Of a stretch of DNA of 46,423 nt, positions 8,916 through 21,350 are shown piece after piece. Position 1 is the stretch's first letter, and the number at the start of each line of letters is the position of its first letter. The notes under the pieces were generated by a model that was given only the letters and a program-made list of their open reading frames with translations, made no database searches and had not been told where the DNA came from. The position numbers were made by a program, and so were the translations under genes. This DNA comes from Legionella gratiana (GTDB lineage: Bacteria > Pseudomonadota > Gammaproteobacteria > Legionellales > Legionellaceae): contig NZ_LNYE01000028.1 of NCBI RefSeq assembly GCF_001467695.1, forward strand, positions 1 to 46,423, written 5' to 3'.

Positions 8916-10229
8916 TTATACAGTGTAACCTTCCTCACGCATTTTCGCTAATTTATAACGTAAGGTGCGCTCGCTTACTCCTAACACAGCAGCTACCTTT
9001 TGTCTGTTTCCCTCATTTTCTAATAATGTTTTTTCGATCAATTCAAATTCATGGACTTGTAAATTTTTACTGTTCGCTGTTGCGCTTGTATCTGGAACCA
9101 AAGGAGCTGTTAAGGATAACTGTAAATGCTCTGCTTCGATAATACCTTGTGTTTGTAACACTAATGCTCTTTGAATCACATTATCAAGCTCTCGTGCATT
9201 TCCTGGCCACGGATAAGCTAGCATCAACTTTTGTGCAGTCGGGCTAATTACTGGAACGACAGGTTGCTTATGTTGGCAATGTTTGCGCATTAAATAATTA
9301 GCTAAGGGAATTATATCATTTTTTCTTTCTCGTAAAGGATGCCATTGTAATGGAAAAATATTCAAGCGATAAAATAGATCCTCTCTAAAACGTCCGGCCT
9401 TCACTTCATCTTTAAGCTGTCTATTTGTTGTAGCCAGAATTCGTACATCAAGATTTATTGTTTTATTAGCGCCTATGCGCTCCACTTCTTTCTCTTGTAA
9501 AACACGAAGTAATTTAGCTTGTAAACTTAGAGGCATTTCACTCACCTCATCGAGAAGCAGGGTTCCGCCTTGCGCTTGCTCAAATTTTCCTGGAGTTGAC
9601 TTATATGCTCCTGTAAATGAACCTTTTTCATAACCAAATAAAGTTGCTTCAAGCATTTGCTCAGGAATTGCAGCACAATTAATTGCGATGAAGGGTTGCT
9701 TTTTTCGTGGTGAATGATCATGAATAAAATGCGCTAACACTTCTTTACCTGTCCCACTTTCACCGCTGATCATTACCCCCACCTCAGACTGAGCTACTCT
9801 TAATGCCATAGACAATAAGGCTTGGCTCTTAGGATCCTGGGCTATAGGTTCTCCTGTATTTTCATCAAATTCAATTTTAATATATTGGTTGATTTTTTCA
9901 GTTAATACCTGAGCACTAAAAGGTTTCTGCAAATAATCCACTGCACCATGATGAATAGCCGTCACCGCATCTTGGACGGAACCATATGCAGTCATCAAAA
10001 TAACAGGCACCCCGGGCCTTTTTCGTTGAATTTCAGATAATAATTGATTGCCATCCATCTCATCCATACGAATATCGGATAAAACTACAGATGGATTATG
10101 GATTTCGAGAAGAGCCAAAGCTTCCTTACCATTTTTAGCTGTAATATAGGTATGGCCAGAAATAGTCATTGTTTCAGCCAGAGCTTCCCTTAATACTGGA
10201 TCATCTTCAACGATTAAAACATGACTCAT
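8916..10229 (-). CDS. fleR: Sigma-54-dependent response regulator, FleR type
   Basis: This NtrC-class regulator activates RNA polymerase carrying sigma-54, in the FleR branch of the flagellar hierarchy. Its 437 residues contain a receiver domain (phospho-acceptor Asp52 in SDIRMD, Lys102 in QKPF), an AAA+ domain (Walker A GESGTGKE at 156-163) and a Fis-type helix-turn-helix at the end (NRQKVAAVLGVSERTLRYKL). The sigma-54 contact loop reads GSFTGA (203-208) rather than GAFTGA. The receiver and effector order match Pseudomonas FleR. A good AAAGGA site precedes the ATG, and the gene is 30 bases after its partner kinase. No flagellar structural genes are in the window, so the flagellar role rests on family resemblance. 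Confidence 0.85.
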   Translation of the reverse strand: MSHVLIVEDDPVLREALAETMTISGHTYITAKNGKEALALLEIHNPSVVLSDIRMDEMDGNQLLSEIQRKRPGVPVILMTAYGSVQDAVTAIHHGAVDYLQKPFSAQVLTEKINQYIKIEFDENTGEPIAQDPKSQALLSMALRVAQSEVGVMISGESGTGKEVLAHFIHDHSPRKKQPFIAINCAAIPEQMLEATLFGYEKGSFTGAYKSTPGKFEQAQGGTLLLDEVSEMPLSLQAKLLRVLQEKEVERIGANKTINLDVRILATTNRQLKDEVKAGRFREDLFYRLNIFPLQWHPLRERKNDIIPLANYLMRKHCQHKQPVVPVISPTAQKLMLAYPWPGNARELDNVIQRALVLQTQGIIEAEHLQLSLTAPLVPDTSATANSKNLQVHEFELIEKTLLENEGNRQKVAAVLGVSERTLRYKLAKMREEGYTV

Positions 10230-10259
10230 AGGATTTCCTTTTCTAAAAGTTAGTACCCC

Positions 10260-11261
10260 CTAGGGCAAAAACAAATTAATTTGTGTGCCAATTCCTTCCG
10301 TAGACTCCAAACTCACTCGACCTCCGTGGGCTTTTACTACTGCATAAACAACTGCTAATCCTAAACCATTACCTTGAGCTTTTGTAGTATAAAAAGGTGA
10401 AAAAGCCTGGTTCTTAACCTCCTCGGTCATTCCTTTTCCATTATCCTCTACTGTTATTTGTATACCTGAATTGTCAGTAGATGCAAGTGTTAAATTAATT
10501 TCTGTTGCTTCTGATTGCAATGAATTGATTACTAAGTTTAAAACAGCGCCAATAAGTGACTCTCCATGGATTAATGCCTCATGATTAATGAGCTGGTTAT
10601 TCACATTAAATGATATCCCGCGGGCTAAAACATAAGGTTGAGCTCGTTGCACCAGTAAAGAACACCAATAATTTACATCCATACGTGTGGGTTCAATTGT
10701 AGTACCACGTGCAAATAACAATAAATCCTGGATTTGTTGCTCAATGCTACTAAGGCATTCTTGCAATCTAAGAATCCAATTTTGAGTACGCGAATCCAAA
10801 TCAAGAAGATTATTCAAGTGTTCTGTATATAACATAGCTGAAGCTAAAGGAGTTCTGATTTGATGGGCTAGCTGGGCGGTCATCGTACCAATTGAGACTA
10901 AGCGCTTTTCATTTTCTTTAGCTTTTTCATAATCTCGTGTTGCAGTAATATCAGTTAAACTCACTAAAATGCCTGGCAAACTATCTAAAGTAGCAACTGC
11001 TACATGCACACGTCGTCCATCCGCTAGAGAAACTTCATGGCCATCATCAGCACGAGGAACAAACGCCCGTAAAATTACATCTAACCATAAAGAACCGAGT
11101 AACCCATAACCTAACATAGCTTCAGCAGGTGGATTTAACCAAACAATACGCCCTTGAGAATTAATAATTACTAAAGCCGTAGGCAAGCTGGATAGAATAT
11201 CCCACTCAGAAAGAGGTATCTGCGGTTTCACAGCACAAGTTTGGTAATTAGAATAATGCAT
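10260..11261 (-). CDS. fleS: PAS-domain sensor histidine kinase, FleS type
   Basis: This is the partner kinase of the downstream response regulator. The 333-residue protein has an N-terminal PAS domain (about 20-105), a HisKA domain with phosphorylatable His133 in LAHQIRTPLA, and a HATPase domain with N box (NLVINSLQ), G1 (DNGKG) and G2 (GNGLGLA). No transmembrane segment is visible, so it senses a cytoplasmic cue, as FleS-type kinases do. No strong Shine-Dalgarno was seen before the ATG. I found no clear sigma-54 promoter (TGGCAC-N5-TTGC) in the upstream 125 bases. Confidence 0.85.
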   Translation of the reverse strand: MHYSNYQTCAVKPQIPLSEWDILSSLPTALVIINSQGRIVWLNPPAEAMLGYGLLGSLWLDVILRAFVPRADDGHEVSLADGRRVHVAVATLDSLPGILVSLTDITATRDYEKAKENEKRLVSIGTMTAQLAHQIRTPLASAMLYTEHLNNLLDLDSRTQNWILRLQECLSSIEQQIQDLLLFARGTTIEPTRMDVNYWCSLLVQRAQPYVLARGISFNVNNQLINHEALIHGESLIGAVLNLVINSLQSEATEINLTLASTDNSGIQITVEDNGKGMTEEVKNQAFSPFYTTKAQGNGLGLAVVYAVVKAHGGRVSLESTEGIGTQINLFLP

Positions 11262-11386
11262 GCTAGATGAAATTATTATAATTAATACATTGACTCTAAC
11301 AAATTTAAATTCAAATGAGAATATCTAAGCATATGTAATTAATTACATGAGTAATTATAATCCATTAATGCCTAAAATATTTTGGA

Positions 11387-13630
11387 CTAAAACTTCATAT
11401 TTAGGCTCTCTTTTTCAGTAGCTTCTTCCTGAGCAACAGATTCTTTCATTGAAATTAATCCATTTTTAACTTTATTACCGCGTTTAATTGTACTTACTAT
11501 ATCTTCAACATTTGAAGGCACACGAGTAATATGTTGGTCGTGTACGGGCTTTTCATTGCTCTTAACTGAAAACCGTACTCTTTTTATACCCTCATTTATT
11601 TCCTTTTCGTCAATATCATGAATTATCACATCACACTCGTCTGTATCATATAGTTCGCTTGTACTGCTTTTTGTAGATTGACTCAAGCAGCGATGGTTAG
11701 ATTCCTTCTCTTTTGAGGCTTGTTTGTCAACTTCAGAGCTTTCTTCCAAATCACTAATTTGTTCTAATAACTCTTTTTTATTTGCATCAAGACCAGGGAA
11801 CGTTTCATTACCTGCTAGTGCACTTAATATAAAACATGCTTCTGTTATTTTATCCATCTTCGGTACGTTATTTTTTATATCATTAAGGATACTCACCCTA
11901 GGTACACTGATGAGCCCAAAAGAAATTTTATGAAGGAACCATCTAAAGCCACTGGCCCTTTCTAAATCTTTTGCTAATAGTGCTTCATCTACAGATTTAA
12001 AATATCGATTAGCATGAGTAAGTGCTTTGCCTTTAAACAATGACTCTGAATGAAATCGAGGATCTTGAAATAAGTTTTCTAAACGAATTGGATCCATTTG
12101 CCCTAGCTTTTCTTCTAATTTCTCATCTAAAGTATCTGCAGTTAAAATAGTTCTAATGTCTTCAACATACTCAGAAGAGCTTAATTTAGATGCAGGAGAT
12201 AATTTTTCCAGCTCTTGCATAAATGAATCTGGAGATAATGTTACTTTTTTTAATAGTATTTGAAAGTGTTTAATCGGAAGCCTGTCTTTTGAGTTTTGTC
12301 GGGTTAACTCTTGAACAAGCACTGATATATTTTTTAGTTCATTTGTTGGTGGTTGAGGATTAGCAAATTTACTGAGTGATTGCCATTTAGAAAATTTTGC
12401 CTTAAAGTCTTCTTCACTTTGTTCGTCATAAGGAATAAGATTACTTTTGAGCATAAACTCTTTTAAAGCCGCACCTACTTGAAAAGACATGTAAGAAGGC
12501 ATATCAAGTGTTGTGGTAAATGCTCGAAAATTGAGACCTAAACTACCTGTTCTAAGACACTTCTGATACTCCGGTGCTCCATAAGTAGGTGAACTGGAAA
12601 TTTCATTCACTTTAGGATTTTTTTTAGCAGTAATCGTTTTTCTATCGCTCACAATAAGCCGCTTACCATCAGTTAAAAAATTAGATAACTTAATATCTGG
12701 ATGATAATGCCCTGAGTCCATTAATTTAGTGCAAAAATCACCTAATTTACTTATAAAAAACACTGTTTGTTCTAAAATGTCTTTTTGATCTTGGCCTTTA
12801 AGCTTTTCGGCATAACGAGCTAAATCTCCTTTTGATGCAAATTCACTAATCACAACAGGTTGATATGCTGTTTCGCTATCATCATTCAAAAAGGGAATCA
12901 TAATCGTTGCATAATCTTCAGAAAAATACTCACTAACTTGGTATGTTTGTAGTTGTTGTTCTTTTCCAATGGTATTCCGATCCTCTACTCGGATTACCGT
13001 TTTTACTGGCTCACTTTCAATAGTAAACGTAAAGTTCTTATTATTTCCTTCAGGATTGCCCAGAACTTCGGTTTGATATTCACTAAACTCTTGATGAACA
13101 AATCCTTGTATGGCATCAACTTTTGCATAAACGAGTGACAAATAGTATAAATTTCTTTGAACTTTCTCTTGTAATTGTTGATCTTGCTGGTAATAAGCTT
13201 TTATGATTTGGTTACACTGAATATAGTTCGCGATATTTTCCTGAATTGGATCGTTGGTAAATAATTTATCGCGCTCTTGCATTGCTTTATAAAAGTCTGT
13301 TTGCGACAGTCCGGATGACCCTCTTAATGGAGGAGATAAACGAGATACAGCATTGGCAAATTCAATACTTTGTAATAACAGTGATGAATCACGATGTACT
13401 CCATATTTTTGTAAATGACTTTCTAGTCCATTTTTATCGAATTGATTTTTCCACTGGATAATTACATGGTTTGTACTGTATTTAGTTAAATAATTAATCT
13501 TTTGTAGATAAAATAACCTTCTTAATTCGGAATTTTCTTCTTTATCAGAAATTTTATTATAGCTCGTAATTAAATCTATAAGTTTTTTGAGTTCTGTTGA
13601 AGAGTCGGAACTTGGAATATCTAAAGACAT
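11387..13630 (-). CDS. Divergent eukaryotic-like protein kinase, candidate effector
   Basis: The 747-residue protein carries the later motifs of a protein kinase fold. It has a hinge-like ISEFASKGDL (261-270), a catalytic loop HPDIKLSNFL (310-319) giving Asp312, Lys314 and Asn317, SDRK (328-331) in place of DFG with Asp329, and YGAPEY (350-355) matching the APE motif. The glycine loop is not obvious and the beta-3 lysine is unclear: the equivalent strand reads VIRVED (Arg214). The N-terminal 190 and C-terminal 380 residues are unassigned. The last 25 residues (QEEATEKESLNMKF at the end) form a Glu-rich block typical of Dot/Icm substrates. It stands alone between fleS and rarA and may have been acquired. 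Confidence 0.75.
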   Translation of the reverse strand: MSLDIPSSDSSTELKKLIDLITSYNKISDKEENSELRRLFYLQKINYLTKYSTNHVIIQWKNQFDKNGLESHLQKYGVHRDSSLLLQSIEFANAVSRLSPPLRGSSGLSQTDFYKAMQERDKLFTNDPIQENIANYIQCNQIIKAYYQQDQQLQEKVQRNLYYLSLVYAKVDAIQGFVHQEFSEYQTEVLGNPEGNNKNFTFTIESEPVKTVIRVEDRNTIGKEQQLQTYQVSEYFSEDYATIMIPFLNDDSETAYQPVVISEFASKGDLARYAEKLKGQDQKDILEQTVFFISKLGDFCTKLMDSGHYHPDIKLSNFLTDGKRLIVSDRKTITAKKNPKVNEISSSPTYGAPEYQKCLRTGSLGLNFRAFTTTLDMPSYMSFQVGAALKEFMLKSNLIPYDEQSEEDFKAKFSKWQSLSKFANPQPPTNELKNISVLVQELTRQNSKDRLPIKHFQILLKKVTLSPDSFMQELEKLSPASKLSSSEYVEDIRTILTADTLDEKLEEKLGQMDPIRLENLFQDPRFHSESLFKGKALTHANRYFKSVDEALLAKDLERASGFRWFLHKISFGLISVPRVSILNDIKNNVPKMDKITEACFILSALAGNETFPGLDANKKELLEQISDLEESSEVDKQASKEKESNHRCLSQSTKSSTSELYDTDECDVIIHDIDEKEINEGIKRVRFSVKSNEKPVHDQHITRVPSNVEDIVSTIKRGNKVKNGLISMKESVAQEEATEKESLNMKF

Positions 13631-13754
13631 GGAACAACCTTAATGGAGTATTATTTTCATTGACATCAAATCATAGGAGAAGTACAGTTCACATATTGAT
13701 CAACACTGAAAATTTACTGCTATTTCTAAACCGATACTGGCGCAGTATTATACA

Positions 13755-15050
13755 TTAATTATTTTTTTTATCCAACGATCTTAAAAAAGCAAGTTTCTCT
13801 GCGATTTTTGTTTCTAAACCACGTTCTACTGGTTTATACCATCCAGGTTCTTGCATCCCTTCAGGTAAATAATGTTCGCCAGCAGCATAGGCGTGAGGCT
13901 CATCATGCGCGTAGCGATATTCTTTTCCATAACCTAATTTTTTCAATAATCGAGTAGGTGCATTGCGTAAATGAATAGGTACCTCTCGAGATTTATCTTG
14001 TTTTACAAAAGCCATAGCTTGATTAAAAGCCATATAACCTGCATTACTTTTCGCAGCTATTGACAAATAAATAACCGCTTGCCCCAATGCAAGTTCTCCT
14101 TCTGGAGATCCGAGACGCTCATATGTTGCTGCAGCATCACTCGCAATTTGCATAGCACGTGGATCAGCTAAACCAATATCCTCCCATGCCATTCTTAAAA
14201 TGCGCCGTACTAGATAACGAGGATCTACACCTCCATCTAACATACGACACAGCCAATAAAGTGCGGCATCAGGATTAGAACCACGCACAGATTTGTGTAA
14301 TGCAGAAATTTGGTCATAAAAATTTTCTCCGCTCTTGTCAAAGCGTCGAGTATTTTCAGCCAAAGAATTGATAACAAATTCTTTGGTTACAAATTCATTC
14401 TGCATTGCAGTACATGCAGTTTGTAATTGCTCTAGTGTATTGAGTAAGCGTCTAGCATCCCCATCAGCAAATTCAATAATCAATTCTATGGCCTCTTCAT
14501 CAAATTGAAGATGGGATAAAACTGCTTGATACGCTTTTTGAAATAATTGCCGTAATTCATCATGAGTTAATGGTTTTAAAACATATACTTGAGCTCGCGA
14601 CAGTAAAGCAGAATTTACTTCAAAAGAAGGATTTTCCGTGGTAGCACCTATAAAAGTAATCAACCCTGATTCTGTATAAGGCAATAAAGCGTCTTGTTGC
14701 GCCTTATTAAAACGGTGAATTTCGTCAATAAACAAAAGGGTGTGTTTACCATGAATTAAATTTTGTTGTGCTTTCTCAACTGCAGCACGAATGTCCTTCA
14801 CTCCCGAAAAAACTGCAGACAACGCTATCCATTCACAGTCAAAAGCTTCTGCAGTAATGCGCGCAATTGTTGTTTTACCCACCCCAGGAGGGCCCCATAA
14901 AATCATAGAATGAAGTTTTTTTCCTGCAAAGCTTAGTCTTAAAGATTTGCCCTCACCTAATAAATGACTTTGTCCAATCACCTCATCGAGACTCTTAGGT
15001 CTTAAACATTCTGCTAACGGTGGCGTAGGTGCTTCCTGAAACAAACTCAT
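13755..15050 (-). CDS. rarA: Replication-associated recombination protein RarA (MgsA)
   Basis: RarA is a clamp-loader-like AAA+ ATPase acting at stalled replication forks. The 431 residues (E. coli 447) show Walker A GPPGVGKT at 53-60, Walker B LLFIDEIHRFNKAQQD near 105, the sensor GATTENPSFEV, and the C-terminal tetramerisation region with SNAGYMAFNQA. The start overlaps the lolA stop by four bases (ATGA), so translation is probably coupled. The ftsK-lolA-rarA order is a common gammaproteobacterial arrangement. Confidence 0.95.
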   Translation of the reverse strand: MSLFQEAPTPPLAECLRPKSLDEVIGQSHLLGEGKSLRLSFAGKKLHSMILWGPPGVGKTTIARITAEAFDCEWIALSAVFSGVKDIRAAVEKAQQNLIHGKHTLLFIDEIHRFNKAQQDALLPYTESGLITFIGATTENPSFEVNSALLSRAQVYVLKPLTHDELRQLFQKAYQAVLSHLQFDEEAIELIIEFADGDARRLLNTLEQLQTACTAMQNEFVTKEFVINSLAENTRRFDKSGENFYDQISALHKSVRGSNPDAALYWLCRMLDGGVDPRYLVRRILRMAWEDIGLADPRAMQIASDAAATYERLGSPEGELALGQAVIYLSIAAKSNAGYMAFNQAMAFVKQDKSREVPIHLRNAPTRLLKKLGYGKEYRYAHDEPHAYAAGEHYLPEGMQEPGWYKPVERGLETKIAEKLAFLRSLDKKNN

Positions 15051-15655
15051 TGTTGAACCACATCCACACCTTTAGGTGTTTTGAATTGAAACATAGTGGA
15101 GGTCAATTTAGGGTTTAATTTAATTTGAGATAATTGCACGGTAGTTACTTGTTCTAATTGATCATAAAGCTCTAGTCCTGTCAAAAGATCGTTACGAAAA
15201 ATCATTTTAATTCGTTGAAAACTTGCTTTAGGTGATTTTGATTTTAAATCAAAAACTAATTCGTTACCCATTCCTTTTTGAACTACATTAAAATCTCGCG
15301 TTACTGTATCGTCATAACCACTCAAAAATAAAGCAGCAGTACCTCCTAAACCTTTGCTTTGCTTTTTAACCGTTACTTGCTCTAAATCTTTATCATAAAC
15401 CCAAATTTGCTGACCATCTGCAACCATCAACTGCGCCATAGGTTGCACGGTTTGCCAACGAAATCTACCTGGTCTTTGTAACGCCATAGAACCTGATGAT
15501 CGAGATACAACCCGATGTTTTGCCTTCACTGATTGCTTAAAACTGGCCGTCATTGAACGAATTCCATTGAGTTTATCTTGCAATAATTCGCCCGGTGTTT
15601 GGCAAAATACTGAAGTAGAAATACTTAAAAGTAATGCAATAAATATTTTTTTCAT
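15047..15655 (-). CDS. lolA: Outer-membrane lipoprotein carrier protein LolA
   Basis: LolA receives outer-membrane lipoproteins from LolCDE and carries them through the periplasm to LolB. The 202-residue precursor begins with a signal peptide (basic MKK, hydrophobic to about residue 18). The mature part has the LolA signature SMTASFKQ, then the GRFRWQ strand, VADGQQIWVYDKDLEQV and PAALFLSG-like TAALFLSG. It is two bases from the ftsK stop and overlaps rarA. Confidence 0.93.
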   Translation of the reverse strand: MKKIFIALLLSISTSVFCQTPGELLQDKLNGIRSMTASFKQSVKAKHRVVSRSSGSMALQRPGRFRWQTVQPMAQLMVADGQQIWVYDKDLEQVTVKKQSKGLGGTAALFLSGYDDTVTRDFNVVQKGMGNELVFDLKSKSPKASFQRIKMIFRNDLLTGLELYDQLEQVTTVQLSQIKLNPKLTSTMFQFKTPKGVDVVQQ

Positions 15656-15657
15656 AG

Positions 15658-19056
<3,399 letters not shown>

Positions 19057-19071
19057 GACACAAATTATTTA

Positions 19072-19104
19072 TAGCTTGAGATCTTTCATTCTGGACTCAG
19101 GCTA
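19072..19104 (+). terminator. Probable terminator after trxB
   Basis: A 9-bp stem with one G-U pair forms between TAGCTTGAG (19072-19080) and CTCAGGCTA (19096-19104), followed by the T-rich TAATTTCATTT. It begins 15 bases after the trxB stop. Confidence 0.5.
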
Positions 19105-19278
19105 TAATTTCATTTGACTATTGATTGCTATTATTCTGAATTATATCTGACTCGAATTTCCTTTAAACTTAAGACCTTATTCTTGAATAAAATAGAGTTT
19201 CACTTGTTTTTCCTAATACTTGTTTATAATCATTGTAAAGGGCAATTTGATAGAAATCCCCCAGTTCAGGAGATTAAG

Positions 19279-19950
19279 TTGAGTGATAATGAATCATACT
19301 CGTTCCCCAACCCAGAAACGAGCGATGATAATGGTTTATTGATGGTCGGAGGAGAGCTATCTCCCCATCGCATACTTCAAGCTTATAAACAGGGAATTTT
19401 TCCCTGGTATGAGCCCGGGATGCCTGTGCTTTGGTGGTCACCAAATCCAAGACTGGTATTGATTCCCAATGAGTTTAACTTATCCCGAAGCTTAAAAAAG
19501 TCTTTAAAAAAAGATTTTAAGTGCACCATCGATACAGCATTTAGACAAGTAATTACCTCATGTGCTACTTGCTCTGATCGGTTTAATAATACCTGGATTA
19601 CCGAAGAAATGATAGAGGCATATACCCATCTACATTTTTTAGGGTTCGCCCATTCATTCGAAATATGGTATGAAAACAAGCTTGTTGGTGGTCTTTACGG
19701 CATTAGTTTAGGGAAGGCTTTTTTTGGTGAATCCATGTTTCACAAAATAACAGACGCCTCAAAAATCGCCTTTTATTATTTATGCACCACGTTAACGGAC
19801 TGGAATTTCGATTTTATTGATTGCCAAATACCTACAAATCATTTACAAAGCTTAGGAGCTAAAATTATTGATCGCAAAGAGTTTCTTCGCTTATTAGAGA
19901 AGGCTTTAGTCCATCCTACTAAACAAGGCCTGTGGCGTTTATCTTTTTGA
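19279..19950 (+). CDS. aat: Leucyl/phenylalanyl-tRNA--protein transferase
   Basis: Aat attaches Leu or Phe from aminoacyl-tRNA to proteins with N-terminal Lys or Arg, marking them for ClpS-ClpAP degradation (N-degron pathway). The open frame extends 55 codons upstream, but that part has no resemblance to the family. A TTG at 19279 follows AGGAGA at good spacing and gives 223 residues, the usual size. Family hallmarks are FPNPETSDDNGLLMVGGEL, AYKQGIFPWY, VLWWSPNPR, VGGLYGISLGKAFFGESMF and DCQIPTNHLQSLGA. Confidence 0.93.
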   Translation: MSDNESYSFPNPETSDDNGLLMVGGELSPHRILQAYKQGIFPWYEPGMPVLWWSPNPRLVLIPNEFNLSRSLKKSLKKDFKCTIDTAFRQVITSCATCSDRFNNTWITEEMIEAYTHLHFLGFAHSFEIWYENKLVGGLYGISLGKAFFGESMFHKITDASKIAFYYLCTTLTDWNFDFIDCQIPTNHLQSLGAKIIDRKEFLRLLEKALVHPTKQGLWRLSF

Positions 19951-20086
19951 CCACCCAATATTTTAAATTAGTAGAACTATACTATTAGTAGGTTGTATAA
20001 AAGTAGCTAATAGTCAGTTCATTTTGTCATAACCTTAATGATTAGGACCTAGCTTTAAGTATGATTTTAATTAACAGGAGTACTTT

Positions 20087-20590
20087 ATGGAAGCAATGCA
20101 AAAGAATGAACCAAACTCCAAGATCCCAATCATTTTTGGATTAATCAACAGCTACCAAATACATAACCTCCTAGAACAGCATAATGCAAAAACAAAAGAA
20201 ACTAAGGCTGTATTCTTAATAAGAGATAGCTCTACCTATCCAGGTTTAATAACTGTTTCGTATTATTGCCAAGAACAAGAAATAGTAAAACACATTCGAT
20301 TTGGGCTCACTGAAGAGGGTTGGAAAATGGCCCCCAAGCCTCCCCAAGAACCATCAAAAACAGATTCAACTGATATTAAAGAAAAATATACTTTGGATAA
20401 AGCAACGTTTGATAAGAAAATGGAACATTTTCTCAACACTGCAAAAAAATTGTTTGAACAACATGTGAGTCCCGAGCTGTTCAAAACATTAATCATAGAA
20501 TTAGAAAAACACGAATTTAATTTAAAAGGACTCATAAAGCCAAAACGATCCCAAGCCAGTCAAGAAAAGCACTTTACAGGCTATATTTAG
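20087..20590 (+). CDS. SH2-like domain protein, candidate host-directed effector
   Basis: The N-terminal half reads like a eukaryotic SH2 domain, the module that binds phosphotyrosine. FGLINSYQIHNLLEQ (17-31) matches the strand and helix that open SH2 domains. FLIRDSS (43-49) matches the FLVRxS motif, with Arg46 as the phosphate-binding arginine, and YPGLITVSY (51-59) follows. VKHIRF (67-72) matches the VxHYxI strand with His69. A linker rich in Pro and Lys (82-100) leads to a helical C-terminal half of unknown function ending in a basic tail. SH2-domain effectors are known in Legionella. The ATG has a strong AGGAGT site. It lies between aat and infA, which suggests insertion of an accessory gene. 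Confidence 0.8.
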   Translation: MEAMQKNEPNSKIPIIFGLINSYQIHNLLEQHNAKTKETKAVFLIRDSSTYPGLITVSYYCQEQEIVKHIRFGLTEEGWKMAPKPPQEPSKTDSTDIKEKYTLDKATFDKKMEHFLNTAKKLFEQHVSPELFKTLIIELEKHEFNLKGLIKPKRSQASQEKHFTGYI

Positions 20591-20700
20591 TAGCCCGCTC
20601 TACATCTGAGTAAAAAAAAGTATGCCAAGGAGTTAAATTTTATACGGTTAGATTGCCATTTTATTTATTTTAGTGCAGTATACAGGGCTGCAGTTAAATG

Positions 20701-20706
20701 TATAAT
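20701..20706 (+). promoter_or_regulatory. Candidate -10 element for infA
   Basis: TATAAT lies 45 bases before the infA start in an AT-rich gap. No good -35 element is visible at the expected spacing, so infA may have its own weak or activator-dependent promoter. Confidence 0.3.
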
Positions 20707-20750
20707 TATGCGTATAAACTTTATAAATTTGGTACATCACTGAGAGACCT

Positions 20751-20972
20751 ATGGCAAAAGAAGATCATATAGAAATGGCTGGTACTGTTATAGACACCCT
20801 ACCCAACACCATGTTTCGTGTTGAATTAGAAAATGGGCACATTATTACTGCTCACATTTCTGGTCGTATGCGTAAAAATTACATAAGAATTTTGACTGGA
20901 GATAAAGTCAAGGTTGAATTAACTCCCTATGACTTATCTAAGGGCCGCATTATATTCCGCGATAAAAACTAG
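20751..20972 (+). CDS. infA: Translation initiation factor IF-1
   Basis: IF-1 binds the A site of the 30S subunit and helps IF-2 and IF-3 during initiation. The 73-residue OB-fold protein is nearly full family consensus: [13 protein letters not shown] start, [21 protein letters not shown] and [18 protein letters not shown]. Its length is typical. The 160-base upstream gap contains a TATAAT. Confidence 0.97.
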   Translation: MAKEDHIEMAGTVIDTLPNTMFRVELENGHIITAHISGRMRKNYIRILTGDKVKVELTPYDLSKGRIIFRDKN

Positions 20973-21005
20973 ACCGATTAATAATTTAGTTGTAGCTTCA
21001 TCATA

Positions 21006-21264
21006 TCATCCTTCAAGCACATAACCTTGAAGGAACTCTCGAGTAGTGCAAACTAAATTTATAATAGCTCGGATCTTGCCGTTACCCTCTGCGAAAGCAT
21101 AAACGTTTACAGGATCCATATAGTTAATGCCAATCTAAAGCAAAAAATGAAACAATTCAGTTTGCATGTTCTCCCCATCGTAACTGATCACTAATATTTT
21201 TTGCGACAAAACCTGCTTAAGTATATCCGCAACTTGATTCAGTATCAGATTGCATGCAAAATAG
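21006..21264 (-). pseudogene. Degenerate Fic-domain fragment
   Basis: On the minus strand a reading frame contains YAFAEGNGKIRAI (about 21066-21104), close to the Fic consensus HPFxEGNGRxxR, preceded by helical sequence and followed by a hydrophobic helix and GYVLEG. The catalytic His is Tyr and the Arg is Lys. The frame is interrupted by an internal TAG at 21135-21137, has no evident start and is too short (about 85 codons) for a Fic domain. It is best read as a relic of a Fic AMP-transferase-like gene. It fills most of the gap between infA and the ankyrin gene. A 9-bp inverted repeat (21009-21017 with 21026-21034) lies at its 3' end. Confidence 0.5.
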
Positions 21265-21350
21265 GCTTATTTTGAAAACTAAATTGCAGAGTGTTTCGTC
21301 TGAGTCAATTTGAATATTGATTTTTAATGATACGCGAATAGGGAGTTTCA

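Noticed and set aside
11262..11386. Sigma-54 promoter before the FleS-type kinase
   Set aside because: No TGGCAC-N5-TTGC pattern could be found on the minus strand.
19114..19278. A 55-codon upstream extension of aat with a hydrophobic stretch that mimics a signal peptide
   Set aside because: Aat is cytoplasmic and the extension is outside the family; a TTG with AGGAGA at 19279 gives the expected size.
20030..20064. PmrA-like binding boxes upstream of the SH2-like gene (CTTAATGATT and CTTTAAGTAT)
   Set aside because: The half-sites are 19 bases apart instead of about 11 and the second matches poorly.
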